A stretch of 64,000 nucleotides of DNA, from assembly GCF_001439785.1 (NCBI RefSeq), contig NZ_JYLI01000022.1, forward strand, positions 35,516 to 99,515, read 5' to 3'. Each line of letters starts with the position of its first letter. Positions within the stretch are counted from its first letter, which is position 1. This DNA comes from Pseudomonas poae (GTDB lineage Bacteria; Pseudomonadota; Gammaproteobacteria; Pseudomonadales; Pseudomonadaceae). Position numbers and translations under genes: made by a program. Below the pieces are notes generated by a model that saw nothing but the letters and a program-made list of their open reading frames with translations, made no database searches and had not been told where the DNA came from. Below, piece by piece: positions 1 through 9,357 of this stretch.

Positions 1-2
1 CC

Positions 3-1004
3 GCGTCGCATCTCGATAATGCCGAGGGCGGCGGGAAGCAAGTGACCGTCAGCGCCGATGCTTTGGACAAAATGTTGGAAATGTTCGAGATGGTCTTGAA
101 AGCAATGCGCAACTTTCTATCGAGTTGGGGCAGCAGTTCCAAGTTGCCGGTTGATGTGCAGAGTTCGCCGATAACGTTGGTGAAACCGGATGTCCAGATC
201 AAAGCTGGCGCTGAAGGTAATGTGCAAGTGGGCATTAAAGACGCTGGCACCCAGCCCAAGCCTGCGAGCGGCGAAAAAGACGCTCAGGCGAAGCTCGCCG
301 CTGATGGCGGTTTACAGATCGGAGTGAAAGGCGCGGACAGCCAAACGCCGCCTGTGCACCAGGAGCCAATGGCAAAAACCAAGCTCCACGCCGAGCCAGG
401 CATACAGATCAATGCACGCACTGACAGCCCTGCATCCGTAGCGCCAGGCGCTGTAAAAGACGAGTCGCTGAAGCTCTCCGCCGACGGCGATGCGCAGGTG
501 ACGGTCATGCCGGATGGCAGCACCCAGGTGAACCTGACGCCCGAGAGCGGCAAGCAGTACAGGATCAGCCTGGCTGCCGGCGTCCATGTAAACGTTATCT
601 CCAATGATGGGTCGAGTACGGTCTCATCGATCAAGCCACGATTGATTATCGACGAGCCAAAGGTCGATGAACGCAACGACGCAGCCGCGATCACCGGTAC
701 CACGACTGCCAGCCAGCTGCGCGCGGAGGCGAAAACCCTTGCAGCGACGCCGGACGCGCTTAAAACCGAGGCCGAGGTGAAGGCGGACGCAGAAGAGAAA
801 GTTGATACCGTGCTGGACGCAGGGGTGCACACGGCGGCCGCAACGGAAGCGAAACATGAGCATGAGCATGAGCATGCGACGACCACGCAGAAGGACGCTG
901 AGCGGGAGACCATCGCCGAGGCTGACAGCGAGGTCAAGGTTCGCCCAGGCATCAGGTCGCCTGCTCCGGGCGCTGGGCATCCAATCTATGGGCGTTTGGG
1001 CTGA
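3..1004 (+). CDS. Repeat-containing protein of unknown function (5' end cut off)
   Basis: The frame is open to the left window edge, so the true start is probably outside; a GTG at 42 is the first possible internal start. An amphipathic helix-like segment (LDKMLEMFEMVLKAMRNFL) comes first. Four degenerate repeats of about 20-40 residues follow, each with a core like KLxADGxxQhxhK, which looks like short beta-strand repeats. The C-terminal third is Ala/Glu/Lys-rich and probably disordered, with a run of alternating His-Glu from a hexanucleotide repeat at 855-875. I do not recognise a family. It lies 114 bases upstream of a papain-like protease candidate on the same strand, so the two may form an effector or toxin unit; that link is inference. 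Confidence 0.6.
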   Translation, partial: ASHLDNAEGGGKQVTVSADALDKMLEMFEMVLKAMRNFLSSWGSSSKLPVDVQSSPITLVKPDVQIKAGAEGNVQVGIKDAGTQPKPASGEKDAQAKLAADGGLQIGVKGADSQTPPVHQEPMAKTKLHAEPGIQINARTDSPASVAPGAVKDESLKLSADGDAQVTVMPDGSTQVNLTPESGKQYRISLAAGVHVNVISNDGSSTVSSIKPRLIIDEPKVDERNDAAAITGTTTASQLRAEAKTLAATPDALKTEAEVKADAEEKVDTVLDAGVHTAAATEAKHEHEHEHATTTQKDAERETIAEADSEVKVRPGIRSPAPGAGHPIYGRLG

Positions 1005-1118
1005 AATCTTCGGCAGGCTATGTCGATACAGCCTCGTAGCCATCTTCACTCGCTAATTCGCTGACCAAGACTCCTCGACTGCCCATGCAGTTGGGGAGAC
1101 GCGTTCAAGGCAGGGTTC

Positions 1119-1967
1119 ATGTATTCAATCTTCAATACCCACGCGGCAGGTTTCAGGCACGAGTATGACCGGGCGCTCGCGCAGGCGTGCAGCGCTGTCC
1201 GCCGGGCGCCTGAGCCCATGCATCAGTGTCACGTTTATCCCGCACCTTCCTGGACGTTTGCACAACGCAATCGCGAGTGTCGCCAGCTTGCCAGCAGCGG
1301 CGTACGGCTGGGGAGCCTCTTCAGGACGATAGTTAACCCATGGCTGGGTATCAGCCCAGGCATGGCACAACCCGCGCGGATGTCCACAAAAGCGCCAGGG
1401 GAAAAACCCGCTGATATCTGGCGCGGTTTTCATCAGAGCGATCAAGGCAACTGCGTCACGGTGGCAGCGATCAAGATTGCCATGGCGCGGTTCGGCCAGA
1501 GTCCCAAAAGTGTTTTCGCCAGGGTTCAGAGAACGGCGCGCGGCTATGACGTCACGCTGCGGGACGGTCATGTGCTCAGTGTGTCTGATCAGGAGGTGTC
1601 GCAGGCGGCTCGTGGTGCGCGCTTCAAGGGCGCGGATGCCGGGATGCTCAAGGATGCCAACTTCCTGTTTGCCGTCAGCGCCAAGCGTGCGCAGGAGCAA
1701 AACAACGACGGCACGGCGGGCGCCAGCTTCAGCGCGGCCATCGACAGCCTCAACGACGGTGAAGACGAGCAGGAAACCGGCGAGGCGCTCCAGCGCCTGG
1801 GGTTGGGCCGCCATGTGAGAAAAACCTCAGTGCAGGCGTTGGCCGGCGGTCAGTTGGGCATGATCAACACCGACAAGCATTCGGTTGCAGTGATTGGGGG
1901 GCATGAAGAGCTGTGGGGCCGCAAGGGCGGTGCGCCAAGGGCTGGCGAAGCGGTCGCTCTGGTGTGA
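1119..1967 (+). CDS. Papain-like cysteine protease candidate, possible secreted effector
   Basis: A 282-residue protein; the ATG is preceded by an AAGGCAGGG ribosome site. The N-terminal 100 residues are basic and low in recognisable structure. From about residue 105 comes a domain with HQSDQGNCVTVAAIKIAM, where a Gln and a Cys sit at the start of a helix as in papain-fold enzymes. Near the C-terminus NTDKHSVAVIGGHEELWG offers a His at the start of a strand. These would be the Cys and His of a catalytic pair; the spacing fits but the fold is inferred. Similar Cys-His modules occur in type III effectors and contact-dependent toxins. There is no signal peptide and no secretion gene nearby in the window. 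Confidence 0.6.
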   Translation: MYSIFNTHAAGFRHEYDRALAQACSAVRRAPEPMHQCHVYPAPSWTFAQRNRECRQLASSGVRLGSLFRTIVNPWLGISPGMAQPARMSTKAPGEKPADIWRGFHQSDQGNCVTVAAIKIAMARFGQSPKSVFARVQRTARGYDVTLRDGHVLSVSDQEVSQAARGARFKGADAGMLKDANFLFAVSAKRAQEQNNDGTAGASFSAAIDSLNDGEDEQETGEALQRLGLGRHVRKTSVQALAGGQLGMINTDKHSVAVIGGHEELWGRKGGAPRAGEAVALV

Positions 1968-1977
1968 GAGCCGTGCG

Positions 1978-4095
1978 CTACATCAGCAGTGTCCTGAACC
2001 GCTCGATGGGCAACGGTCGGCTGTGCAGGTAACCCTGATACAGGTGGCAGCCCAGCCCTTGCAGGAACGCCAGCTGTGCCAGGGTTTCCACGCCCTCGGC
2101 GATCACCTCCAGGTTCAGGCTGCGCGCCATCGCCACGATCGCCCGGATGATTTCGGCGTCGTTGGGGTCGTGGGTCGCATCGCGCACGAACGATTGGTCG
2201 ATTTTCAGCGCATCCACCGGCAGGCGCTTGAGGTAGGTCAGCGACGAATAGCCGGTGCCGAAGTCATCCATGGCAAAGCTCACGCCGAGCTTTTTCAGGC
2301 GGCGCATTTTCAGCACCGTGTCATCCAGGTTCTGGATCACGATGCCTTCGGTGATTTCCAGCTTCAGCAGGCTGAACGGCAATTCGTAGTGCTTGAGGCT
2401 GTGCTCCACCCGTTCCACAAAGTCGTTCTGGCGGAACTGCCGTGGGCTGATGTTCACGCACAGGCTGAAATTCAGCGGGTCCACCAGGCCGTCGGCGATC
2501 AGTTGTGCAACACCTGCGCAGGCCTCATCGAGAATCCAGGTGCCCACCTCGAGGATCAGGCCACTGTCCTCCAGCACCTTGATAAATTCAGCCGGCGACT
2601 GCGCGCCCAGTTGCGGGTGCTGCCAGCGCACCAGCGCCTCGGCACCGACGATGCGGTTGCCGCGTGCATCCACCTGGGGTTGGTAATGCATGCTGAACTC
2701 GCCGCGCGCGAGCGCCAGGCGCAGGTCGGTTTCCATGCGCAGGCGTTCGCTGGCGGCTTTTTGCATGCTGTTGTGAAACATCTGCGTGGTGTTGCGTCCC
2801 GAGTCCTTGGCACGGTACAGCGCAATGTCGGCGCGCTTGAGCAGGTCGGTCGGGGTCGAGCCATGGTCGGGGATCAACGCCACACCAATGCTCGGTGTGA
2901 CCTGCAGGCGATGACCGTCAAGGAACATCGGCTCCGAGAGCAACCGGCGCAACGTCTCGGCAAGGTCCTGTACCTGCCGGCTGACCTGCGTGCGCGAACC
3001 TTCAAGGCCGCTGAGCAACACCACGAATTCGTCGCCACCCAGGCGCGCGACGGTATCCTCCATGCGCACGCTGGCTTCCAGGCGCGCGGTGATCATTTTC
3101 AGCACGGTGTCGCCCACCGGATGCCCGAGGGAATCGTTGATGTGCTTGAAATGGTCGAGGTCAAGAAACAGCAGGGCGCCGCGCAGATTATGGCGTTTGA
3201 GCAGGGCGATCTGCTGGCTCAGGCGGTCCATCAGCAGTGCGCGGTTGGGCAGGTTGGTGAGCGGGTCGTGATAGGCCAGGTGGCGGACCTGAGCCTGGGC
3301 GTTCTTCAGCAGGCTAACGTCCCGCGCAGTCAACAGCAGGCAGGGGGTTTGATTAAGGGTGATCGGCTCCACCGAGACTTCCACCGACAGCACCTCGCCG
3401 CGCCGGTTGTGCCAGAGCATTTCCAGATGAGGAATGCGGGCCTTGATCGCGAGCTCCGCCAATAACGCCGAGCGCTGGTTTTCATCGGCCCAGATGCCGA
3501 TCTGGTACAGCGTGAGACCGATGGCCTCTTCGGCGCGGTAGCCTGTCAAGCGGCAAAAGCCGTCATTGACCTCCACATACCGGCCCGTGTCGCGTTCGGT
3601 GATGGAAATCGCGTTGGGGCTGGCATGGAAGACGCTGGCGAATTTTTCTTCGGAGGCCGTGAGCTGTTGTTCGCGTTCGACCTGGTCGGTGATGTCCAGC
3701 AGAGTGCCGGCCATGCGCAGCGGGGCGCCGTGTTCGTCGCGATACAGCCGGGCACGGCTTTCCAGGTACCGCGCGCTGCCGTCTTCGAGGGGCACGCGGT
3801 AAATCAGTTGGTAGTTGCCGGCCGGGCCTTTGCGCAGAGTGCGGTAGGCGCTGCGCATGTTGTCGCGATCGGAATCGGGCATGCCCTCGAAAAATGCCTC
3901 GAAAGGCTCGTGGAAAGACTCGGGGGGCAAGCCATGCAGTTGAGCGGCGCGGGCCGAGCCGTAGAGCATGCCGGTAGGAATGTGCCAGTCCCAGGTGCCC
4001 AACTGCGCCGACTCCAGCGCAAGGTCAAGGCGCTCCTGGCTGTCCTTGAGCGCCTGCTCGGCAGTGCTGTGCTGCGGGTCGACAGGGTTGTGCAT
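1978..4095 (-). CDS. PAS-PAS-GGDEF-EAL cyclic-di-GMP signalling protein
   Basis: A 705-residue cytoplasmic sensor-type protein. Two PAS domains lie at about residues 18-130 and 140-260, then a GGDEF domain (intact GGDEF at 353-357) and an EAL domain (EALVRW from 486; DDFGTGYSSL and the KIDQSFV segment later). Both signature motifs are intact, so it could make or degrade cyclic-di-GMP; proteins of this layout are often net phosphodiesterases. No membrane segment is seen. The reading frame extends 33 codons upstream, but the Met at 4095 gives the normal PAS N-terminus and avoids overlap with the neighbouring gene. It is transcribed convergently with the protease candidate. Confidence 0.9.
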   Translation of the reverse strand: MHNPVDPQHSTAEQALKDSQERLDLALESAQLGTWDWHIPTGMLYGSARAAQLHGLPPESFHEPFEAFFEGMPDSDRDNMRSAYRTLRKGPAGNYQLIYRVPLEDGSARYLESRARLYRDEHGAPLRMAGTLLDITDQVEREQQLTASEEKFASVFHASPNAISITERDTGRYVEVNDGFCRLTGYRAEEAIGLTLYQIGIWADENQRSALLAELAIKARIPHLEMLWHNRRGEVLSVEVSVEPITLNQTPCLLLTARDVSLLKNAQAQVRHLAYHDPLTNLPNRALLMDRLSQQIALLKRHNLRGALLFLDLDHFKHINDSLGHPVGDTVLKMITARLEASVRMEDTVARLGGDEFVVLLSGLEGSRTQVSRQVQDLAETLRRLLSEPMFLDGHRLQVTPSIGVALIPDHGSTPTDLLKRADIALYRAKDSGRNTTQMFHNSMQKAASERLRMETDLRLALARGEFSMHYQPQVDARGNRIVGAEALVRWQHPQLGAQSPAEFIKVLEDSGLILEVGTWILDEACAGVAQLIADGLVDPLNFSLCVNISPRQFRQNDFVERVEHSLKHYELPFSLLKLEITEGIVIQNLDDTVLKMRRLKKLGVSFAMDDFGTGYSSLTYLKRLPVDALKIDQSFVRDATHDPNDAEIIRAIVAMARSLNLEVIAEGVETLAQLAFLQGLGCHLYQGYLHSRPLPIERFRTLLM

Positions 4096-4159
4096 TATCA
4101 AGGGCCTTGGCTCGATGGGCGGACAGCGCGGTTTCTTCAAGGCCCACGACCGCACGGCA

Positions 4160-5050
4160 TCATGCCGGTGGCCCCGGCAGATCGACCTGTGCATCCAGCA
4201 GGCTCATGAAAGCTCGTGCAGCGTTCGACAGCGTCCTTTCGGTGTGCACGATATAGCCTAGCTGGCGACTGAGCTGTATGCCCGGCAAAGCGATGCTTGT
4301 CACCTGATCATCGAGCATGGTGCGCGGCAGCACGCTCCAGGCCAGGCCGATGGAGACCATCATCTTGATGGTTTCCAGGTAATTGGTACTCATCGCGATG
4401 TTGGGCGTGAGGCCCTGAGCGCCGAACAATTTGCTGACAATATGATGGGTAAAGGTGTTGCCGCCGGGGAAAACCGCCGGGTGCCGCGCGATATCGGCCA
4501 GGCTCACGCGGGCGTTGCCGGTCAGGCTGTGCTCCGGCGCCACCACGAAGTCCAGCGGGTCATCCCACACCGGCGTGGCGCGCACCAGGTGATGGGGCGA
4601 GGGCGCCAGAGTGATCACGGCCACCTCGGCGCGGCCGTGGAGAATTTCTTCGTAGGCCACTTCCGAATCGAGGAACTGAATATCCAGCGCAACGTGGGGG
4701 TATTCCCGGGTAAAGGCGCGCAGGATGGGCGGCAGGCGATGCAGGCCGATGTGGTGACTGGTGGCAAGGGTGAGGCGCCCGCTGACTTCACCGGTGAGGT
4801 TGGTGAGGGCGCGGCGGGTGTCATCCAGCACATTGAGGATCTGATAGGCGCGCGGCAGCAAGGCCCGGCCCGCCTCGGTGAGGCCCACTTCACGGCCCAG
4901 GCGGTCGAACAGCCTTACGTTCAATTGTTGTTCCAGGCCGGCGATGCGTTTGCTGATGGCCGGTTGGGTCAGGTGCAAGCGTTCACCGGCGCCAGAGAAG
5001 CTGCCGCTCTCGGCGATGGCAATAAAGGCATTGAGGTTGGCCAGGTCCAT
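4160..5050 (-). CDS. LysR-family transcriptional regulator, divergent from leuC
   Basis: A 296-residue LysR regulator with an N-terminal winged helix-turn-helix (residues about 1-60, with ESGSFSGAGERLHLTQPAIS as the recognition region) and a periplasmic-binding-like effector domain. It is divergent from leuC across a 140-base AT-rich gap, the usual arrangement for a LysR regulator and its target. The same regulator-leuC pairing is conserved in Pseudomonas. Its effector is not evident; control of leu genes or of a methionine/cysteine-type pathway is possible but unproven. Confidence 0.9.
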   Translation of the reverse strand: MDLANLNAFIAIAESGSFSGAGERLHLTQPAISKRIAGLEQQLNVRLFDRLGREVGLTEAGRALLPRAYQILNVLDDTRRALTNLTGEVSGRLTLATSHHIGLHRLPPILRAFTREYPHVALDIQFLDSEVAYEEILHGRAEVAVITLAPSPHHLVRATPVWDDPLDFVVAPEHSLTGNARVSLADIARHPAVFPGGNTFTHHIVSKLFGAQGLTPNIAMSTNYLETIKMMVSIGLAWSVLPRTMLDDQVTSIALPGIQLSRQLGYIVHTERTLSNAARAFMSLLDAQVDLPGPPA

Positions 5051-5190
5051 GGTGGCATTCCAGCTGGTAATCCAAAGTATAAAAATTATGAATTTGAGTT
5101 ATTTAATGTAGCGCCATACCATCAGCCTCACAAGCCAAAGGGTTATTGAAAAGCCCGGCATATAGAAGCACCGCTGATGAGGACCGACTG
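5051..5190. promoter_or_regulatory. Divergent LysR/leuC promoter region
   Basis: This gap between two divergent genes is markedly AT-rich at 5075-5110, unlike the flanking genes, and must carry both promoters. A GAGGA ribosome site for leuC is at 5179-5183. I could not fix a single LysR T-N11-A box or -10/-35 pair with confidence. Confidence 0.5.
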
Positions 5191-6609
5191 ATGGCCGGCA
5201 AAACGCTGTACGACAAGCTTTGGGATTCCCATGAAGTGAAACGTCGCGATGATGGATCGTCGCTGATCTACATCGACCGTCACATCATCCATGAAGTGAC
5301 CTCGCCCCAAGCGTTCGAAGGCCTGCGACTGGCCGGGCGCAAGCCCTGGCGCGTCGACTCGATCATCGCCACCCCCGACCACAACGTGCCGACCACTGCG
5401 GAACGCAAGGGCGGCATCGACGCCATTGCCGACACCGTGTCGCGTCTGCAGGTGCAGACCCTTGACGACTATTGCGACGAATATGGCATCACCGAATTCA
5501 AGATGAATGACGTGCGCCAGGGCATCGTCCATGTGATCGGCCCGGAGCAGGGCGCCACTTTGCCGGGCATGACGGTGGTTTGTGGTGACTCCCACACGTC
5601 CACCCACGGTGCGTTTGGTGCCCTGGCCCACGGCATCGGCACGTCCGAGGTGGAGCATGTGTTCGCGACCCAGTGCCTGGTCGCCAAAAAAATGAAGAAC
5701 ATGCTGGTGCGCGTCGAAGGCACGTTGCCGTTCGGCGTGACTGCCAAGGACATCGTGCTCGCCGTGATCGGCAAGATCGGCACCGCCGGCGGTAACGGCC
5801 ACGCCATCGAATTCGCTGGCAGCGCGATTCGCGACCTGTCCATCGAAGGCCGCATGACCATCTGCAACATGTCCATCGAAGCCGGTGCCCGCGTGGGCAT
5901 GGTGGCGGCCGATGAGAAAACCGTCGAGTACGTCAAGGGGCGTCCGTTCGCGCCTCAAGGCGCCGATTGGGACGCCGCGGTCGAGGCCTGGAAAGACCTG
6001 GTCTCCGACGCCGACGCGGTGTTCGATTCGGTGGTCGAGCTGGACGCCACGCAGATCAAGCCGCAAGTGAGCTGGGGCACCTCGCCGGAAATGGTCCTGG
6101 CGGTTGACCAGAACGTGCCGGACCCGGCTAAAGAAGCCGACCTGGTCAAGCGTGGTTCCATCGAGCGCGCCTTGAAATACATGGGCTTGAAAGCCAATCA
6201 GGCGATTACTGACATTCAGCTGGATCGCGTGTTTATCGGCTCTTGCACCAATTCGCGCATCGAAGACCTGCGCGCAGCGGCGGTGATCGCCAAAGGCCGC
6301 AAGGTGGCCTCGACCATCAAGCAGGCGATCGTGGTGCCGGGCTCGGGCCTGGTCAAAGCCCAGGCTGAAGCCGAAGGCTTGGACAAGATCTTCCTCGAAG
6401 CCGGCTTTGAATGGCGTGAGCCGGGCTGCTCGATGTGCCTGGCGATGAACCCGGACCGTTTGGAGTCGGGCGAGCATTGCGCGTCCACCTCCAACCGTAA
6501 CTTCGAAGGGCGTCAGGGCGCCGGTGGCCGCACCCATCTGGTGAGCCCGGCCATGGCTGCTGCAGCGGCGGTAAACGGTCGTTTCATCGACGTTCGCGAA
6601 TTGATCTGA
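5191..6609 (+). CDS. leuC: 3-isopropylmalate dehydratase large subunit
   Basis: LeuC with LeuD isomerises 2-isopropylmalate to 3-isopropylmalate in leucine synthesis. The 472-residue protein carries the aconitase-type [4Fe-4S] ligands Cys352 (FIGSCTNSR), Cys413 and Cys416 (GCSMCLAMNPD) and the GDSHTSTHGAFG motif. The ATG at 5191 (MAGKTLYDKLW) has a GAGGA site seven bases upstream and gives the family's usual length; the frame's earlier ATG at 5146 is not needed. leuD follows after 10 bases. Confidence 0.98.
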   Translation: MAGKTLYDKLWDSHEVKRRDDGSSLIYIDRHIIHEVTSPQAFEGLRLAGRKPWRVDSIIATPDHNVPTTAERKGGIDAIADTVSRLQVQTLDDYCDEYGITEFKMNDVRQGIVHVIGPEQGATLPGMTVVCGDSHTSTHGAFGALAHGIGTSEVEHVFATQCLVAKKMKNMLVRVEGTLPFGVTAKDIVLAVIGKIGTAGGNGHAIEFAGSAIRDLSIEGRMTICNMSIEAGARVGMVAADEKTVEYVKGRPFAPQGADWDAAVEAWKDLVSDADAVFDSVVELDATQIKPQVSWGTSPEMVLAVDQNVPDPAKEADLVKRGSIERALKYMGLKANQAITDIQLDRVFIGSCTNSRIEDLRAAAVIAKGRKVASTIKQAIVVPGSGLVKAQAEAEGLDKIFLEAGFEWREPGCSMCLAMNPDRLESGEHCASTSNRNFEGRQGAGGRTHLVSPAMAAAAAVNGRFIDVRELI

Positions 6610-6619
6610 GGAATTTCTG

Positions 6620-7264
6620 ATGAGAGCTTTTACCCAACACACAGGTCTGGTCGCGCCGTTGGACCGTGCCAACGTGGACACTGACCAGATCATTCCCAAG
6701 CAGTTTTTGAAGTCGATCAAGCGCACCGGTTTTGGCCCTAACCTGTTCGACGAGTGGCGCTACCTGGACGTGGGCTATGCCTACCAGGACAACTCCAAGC
6801 GCCCGCTGAACAAAGACTTCGTGCTCAACGCCGAACGTTACCAAGGCGCCAGCGTATTGCTGGCCCGTGAGAACTTCGGTTGCGGCTCCAGCCGTGAACA
6901 CGCGCCGTGGGCCCTGGAAGAATACGGCTTTCGCAGCATCATCGCGCCGAGCTACGCCGACATCTTCTTCAACAACAGCTTCAAGAACGGCTTGCTGCCG
7001 ATCATCCTGAGCGATGCCGAAGTGGATGAGTTGTTCAAGCAGGTGGAAGCGGATGTGGGCTACCAACTGACCGTTGACCTGGCGGCGCAAACCGTGACCC
7101 GCCCGGACGGCAAGGTGTATCACTTCGAGGTGGATGCGTTCCGTAAGCACTGCCTGATCAATGGCCTGGACGATATAGGCCTGACCTTGCAGGACGGCGA
7201 TGCGATTGCAGCGTTTGAAGCCAAGCATCGGGCGAGCCAGCCCTGGCTGTTTCGCGATGCCTGA
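6620..7264 (+). CDS. leuD: 3-isopropylmalate dehydratase small subunit
   Basis: The 214-residue swivel-domain subunit of isopropylmalate isomerase. It contains NVDTDQIIPKQFL near the N-terminus and NFGCGSSREHAPWAL, the conserved substrate-binding segment. It is cotranscribed with leuC (10-base gap, GAGGAATTTCTG ribosome site). The length is normal for the bacterial LeuD family. Confidence 0.98.
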   Translation: MRAFTQHTGLVAPLDRANVDTDQIIPKQFLKSIKRTGFGPNLFDEWRYLDVGYAYQDNSKRPLNKDFVLNAERYQGASVLLARENFGCGSSREHAPWALEEYGFRSIIAPSYADIFFNNSFKNGLLPIILSDAEVDELFKQVEADVGYQLTVDLAAQTVTRPDGKVYHFEVDAFRKHCLINGLDDIGLTLQDGDAIAAFEAKHRASQPWLFRDA

Positions 7265-7286
7265 TTTGCGGTAACCGTGCGGGCCC

Positions 7287-7357
7287 CATCGCGGGCAAGC
7301 CCGACTCCCACCTTGGAATGCATTCCAAATGTGGGAGCTGGCTTGCCTGCGATAGCG
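7287..7357. repeat. REP-type inverted repeat (REPIN-like)
   Basis: Two imperfect inverted arms of about 26 bases are present. One starts CATCGCGGGCAAGCCCG (7287) and the other ends GGCTTGCCTGCGATAGCG (7357). They flank a perfect 16-base palindrome TTGGAATGCATTCCAA at 7313-7328. This matches the extragenic REP doublets common in the P. fluorescens group. It sits between leuD and the methyltransferase gene, where it may also affect mRNA processing. Confidence 0.85.
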
Positions 7358-7393
7358 CCCGTACCAGCACCCCAAAACCCAAGGAAAGCCACC

Positions 7394-8158
7394 ATGACCA
7401 ACACCGCCCACACCCAAGTCGTGCAAAAACAATTCGGCGAGCAAGCCTCAGCCTACCTGAGCAGTGCCGTGCACGCCCAAGGCACCGAATTCGCGCTGCT
7501 CCAGGCCGAACTGGCCGGGCAGGGCGCTGCACGACTGCTGGATTTGGGCTGCGGTGCCGGTCATGTCAGCTTCCACGTGGCGCCGCTGGTCAAAGAAGTA
7601 GTGGCCTGCGACCTGTCCCAACAGATGCTCGATGTGGTGGCCGCCGCCGCGAAGGATCGTGGACTCACCAACATCCGCACCGTCCACGGCGCCGCCGAAC
7701 GCCTGCCGTTCGCCGATGGCGAGTTCGACTTCGTGTTCAGTCGCTATTCGGCGCACCACTGGAGCGACCTCGGCCTGGCCCTGCGCGAAGTGCGCCGCGT
7801 ACTCAAGCCGGGCGGGGTGGCGGCGTTTGTCGATGTGGTGTCGCCAGGCAGCCCGTTGCTGGACACTTACCTGCAAACGGTCGAAGTGCTGCGCGACACC
7901 AGTCATGTGCGTGACTATTCGGCTGCCGAGTGGATGCGCCAGCTCAGCGAAGCAGGTTTGCACGTGCGCAGCAGCAGTCGCCAGCGCCTGCGTCTGGAAT
8001 ACACCTCGTGGGTCGAGCGCATGCGCACGCCGCCGGCCTTGCGCGCGGCAATTCTTGAGCTGCAACATGCGATGGGTCAGGAAGTGCGCGATTACTACGA
8101 GATTCAAGCCGACGGCACCTTCAGCGCCGACGTACTGGTGGTCTGGGCCGAACGCTGA
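7394..8158 (+). CDS. Class I SAM-dependent methyltransferase
   Basis: A 254-residue protein with the Rossmann motif I LLDLGCGAGHVSFHVA and the post-motif segment FSRYSAHHW, close to the UbiE/BioC-like methyltransferase group. The ATG at 7394 follows an AAGGAAAGCC ribosome site; the longer frame upstream runs through a repeat and is rejected. It lies between leuD and leuB, an arrangement conserved in Pseudomonas, so it is probably cotranscribed with the leucine genes. The methyl acceptor is unknown. Confidence 0.92.
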   Translation: MTNTAHTQVVQKQFGEQASAYLSSAVHAQGTEFALLQAELAGQGAARLLDLGCGAGHVSFHVAPLVKEVVACDLSQQMLDVVAAAAKDRGLTNIRTVHGAAERLPFADGEFDFVFSRYSAHHWSDLGLALREVRRVLKPGGVAAFVDVVSPGSPLLDTYLQTVEVLRDTSHVRDYSAAEWMRQLSEAGLHVRSSSRQRLRLEYTSWVERMRTPPALRAAILELQHAMGQEVRDYYEIQADGTFSADVLVVWAER

Positions 8159-8210
8159 TCCATTTTCCCGACCTGCCTGCGGGCGGGTCGCTTGATGAAA
8201 CGAGGAACCC

Positions 8211-9293
<1,083 letters not shown>

Positions 9294-9357
9294 TCTCTCG
9301 GGCCCGCTTGCAGTTGTTGCTGCCAGGCGGCCCACTTTTGAACAAGGTGTAGTTGCG

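Noticed and set aside
1894..3465. 523-codon open frame on the plus strand
   Set aside because: It is antisense to the GGDEF-EAL gene, whose motifs are clear, and its translation is rich in His/Gln/Arg as expected of a shadow frame.
5143..6726. 527-codon open frame opposite leuC
   Set aside because: Shadow of leuC; no motif, and leuC is certain.
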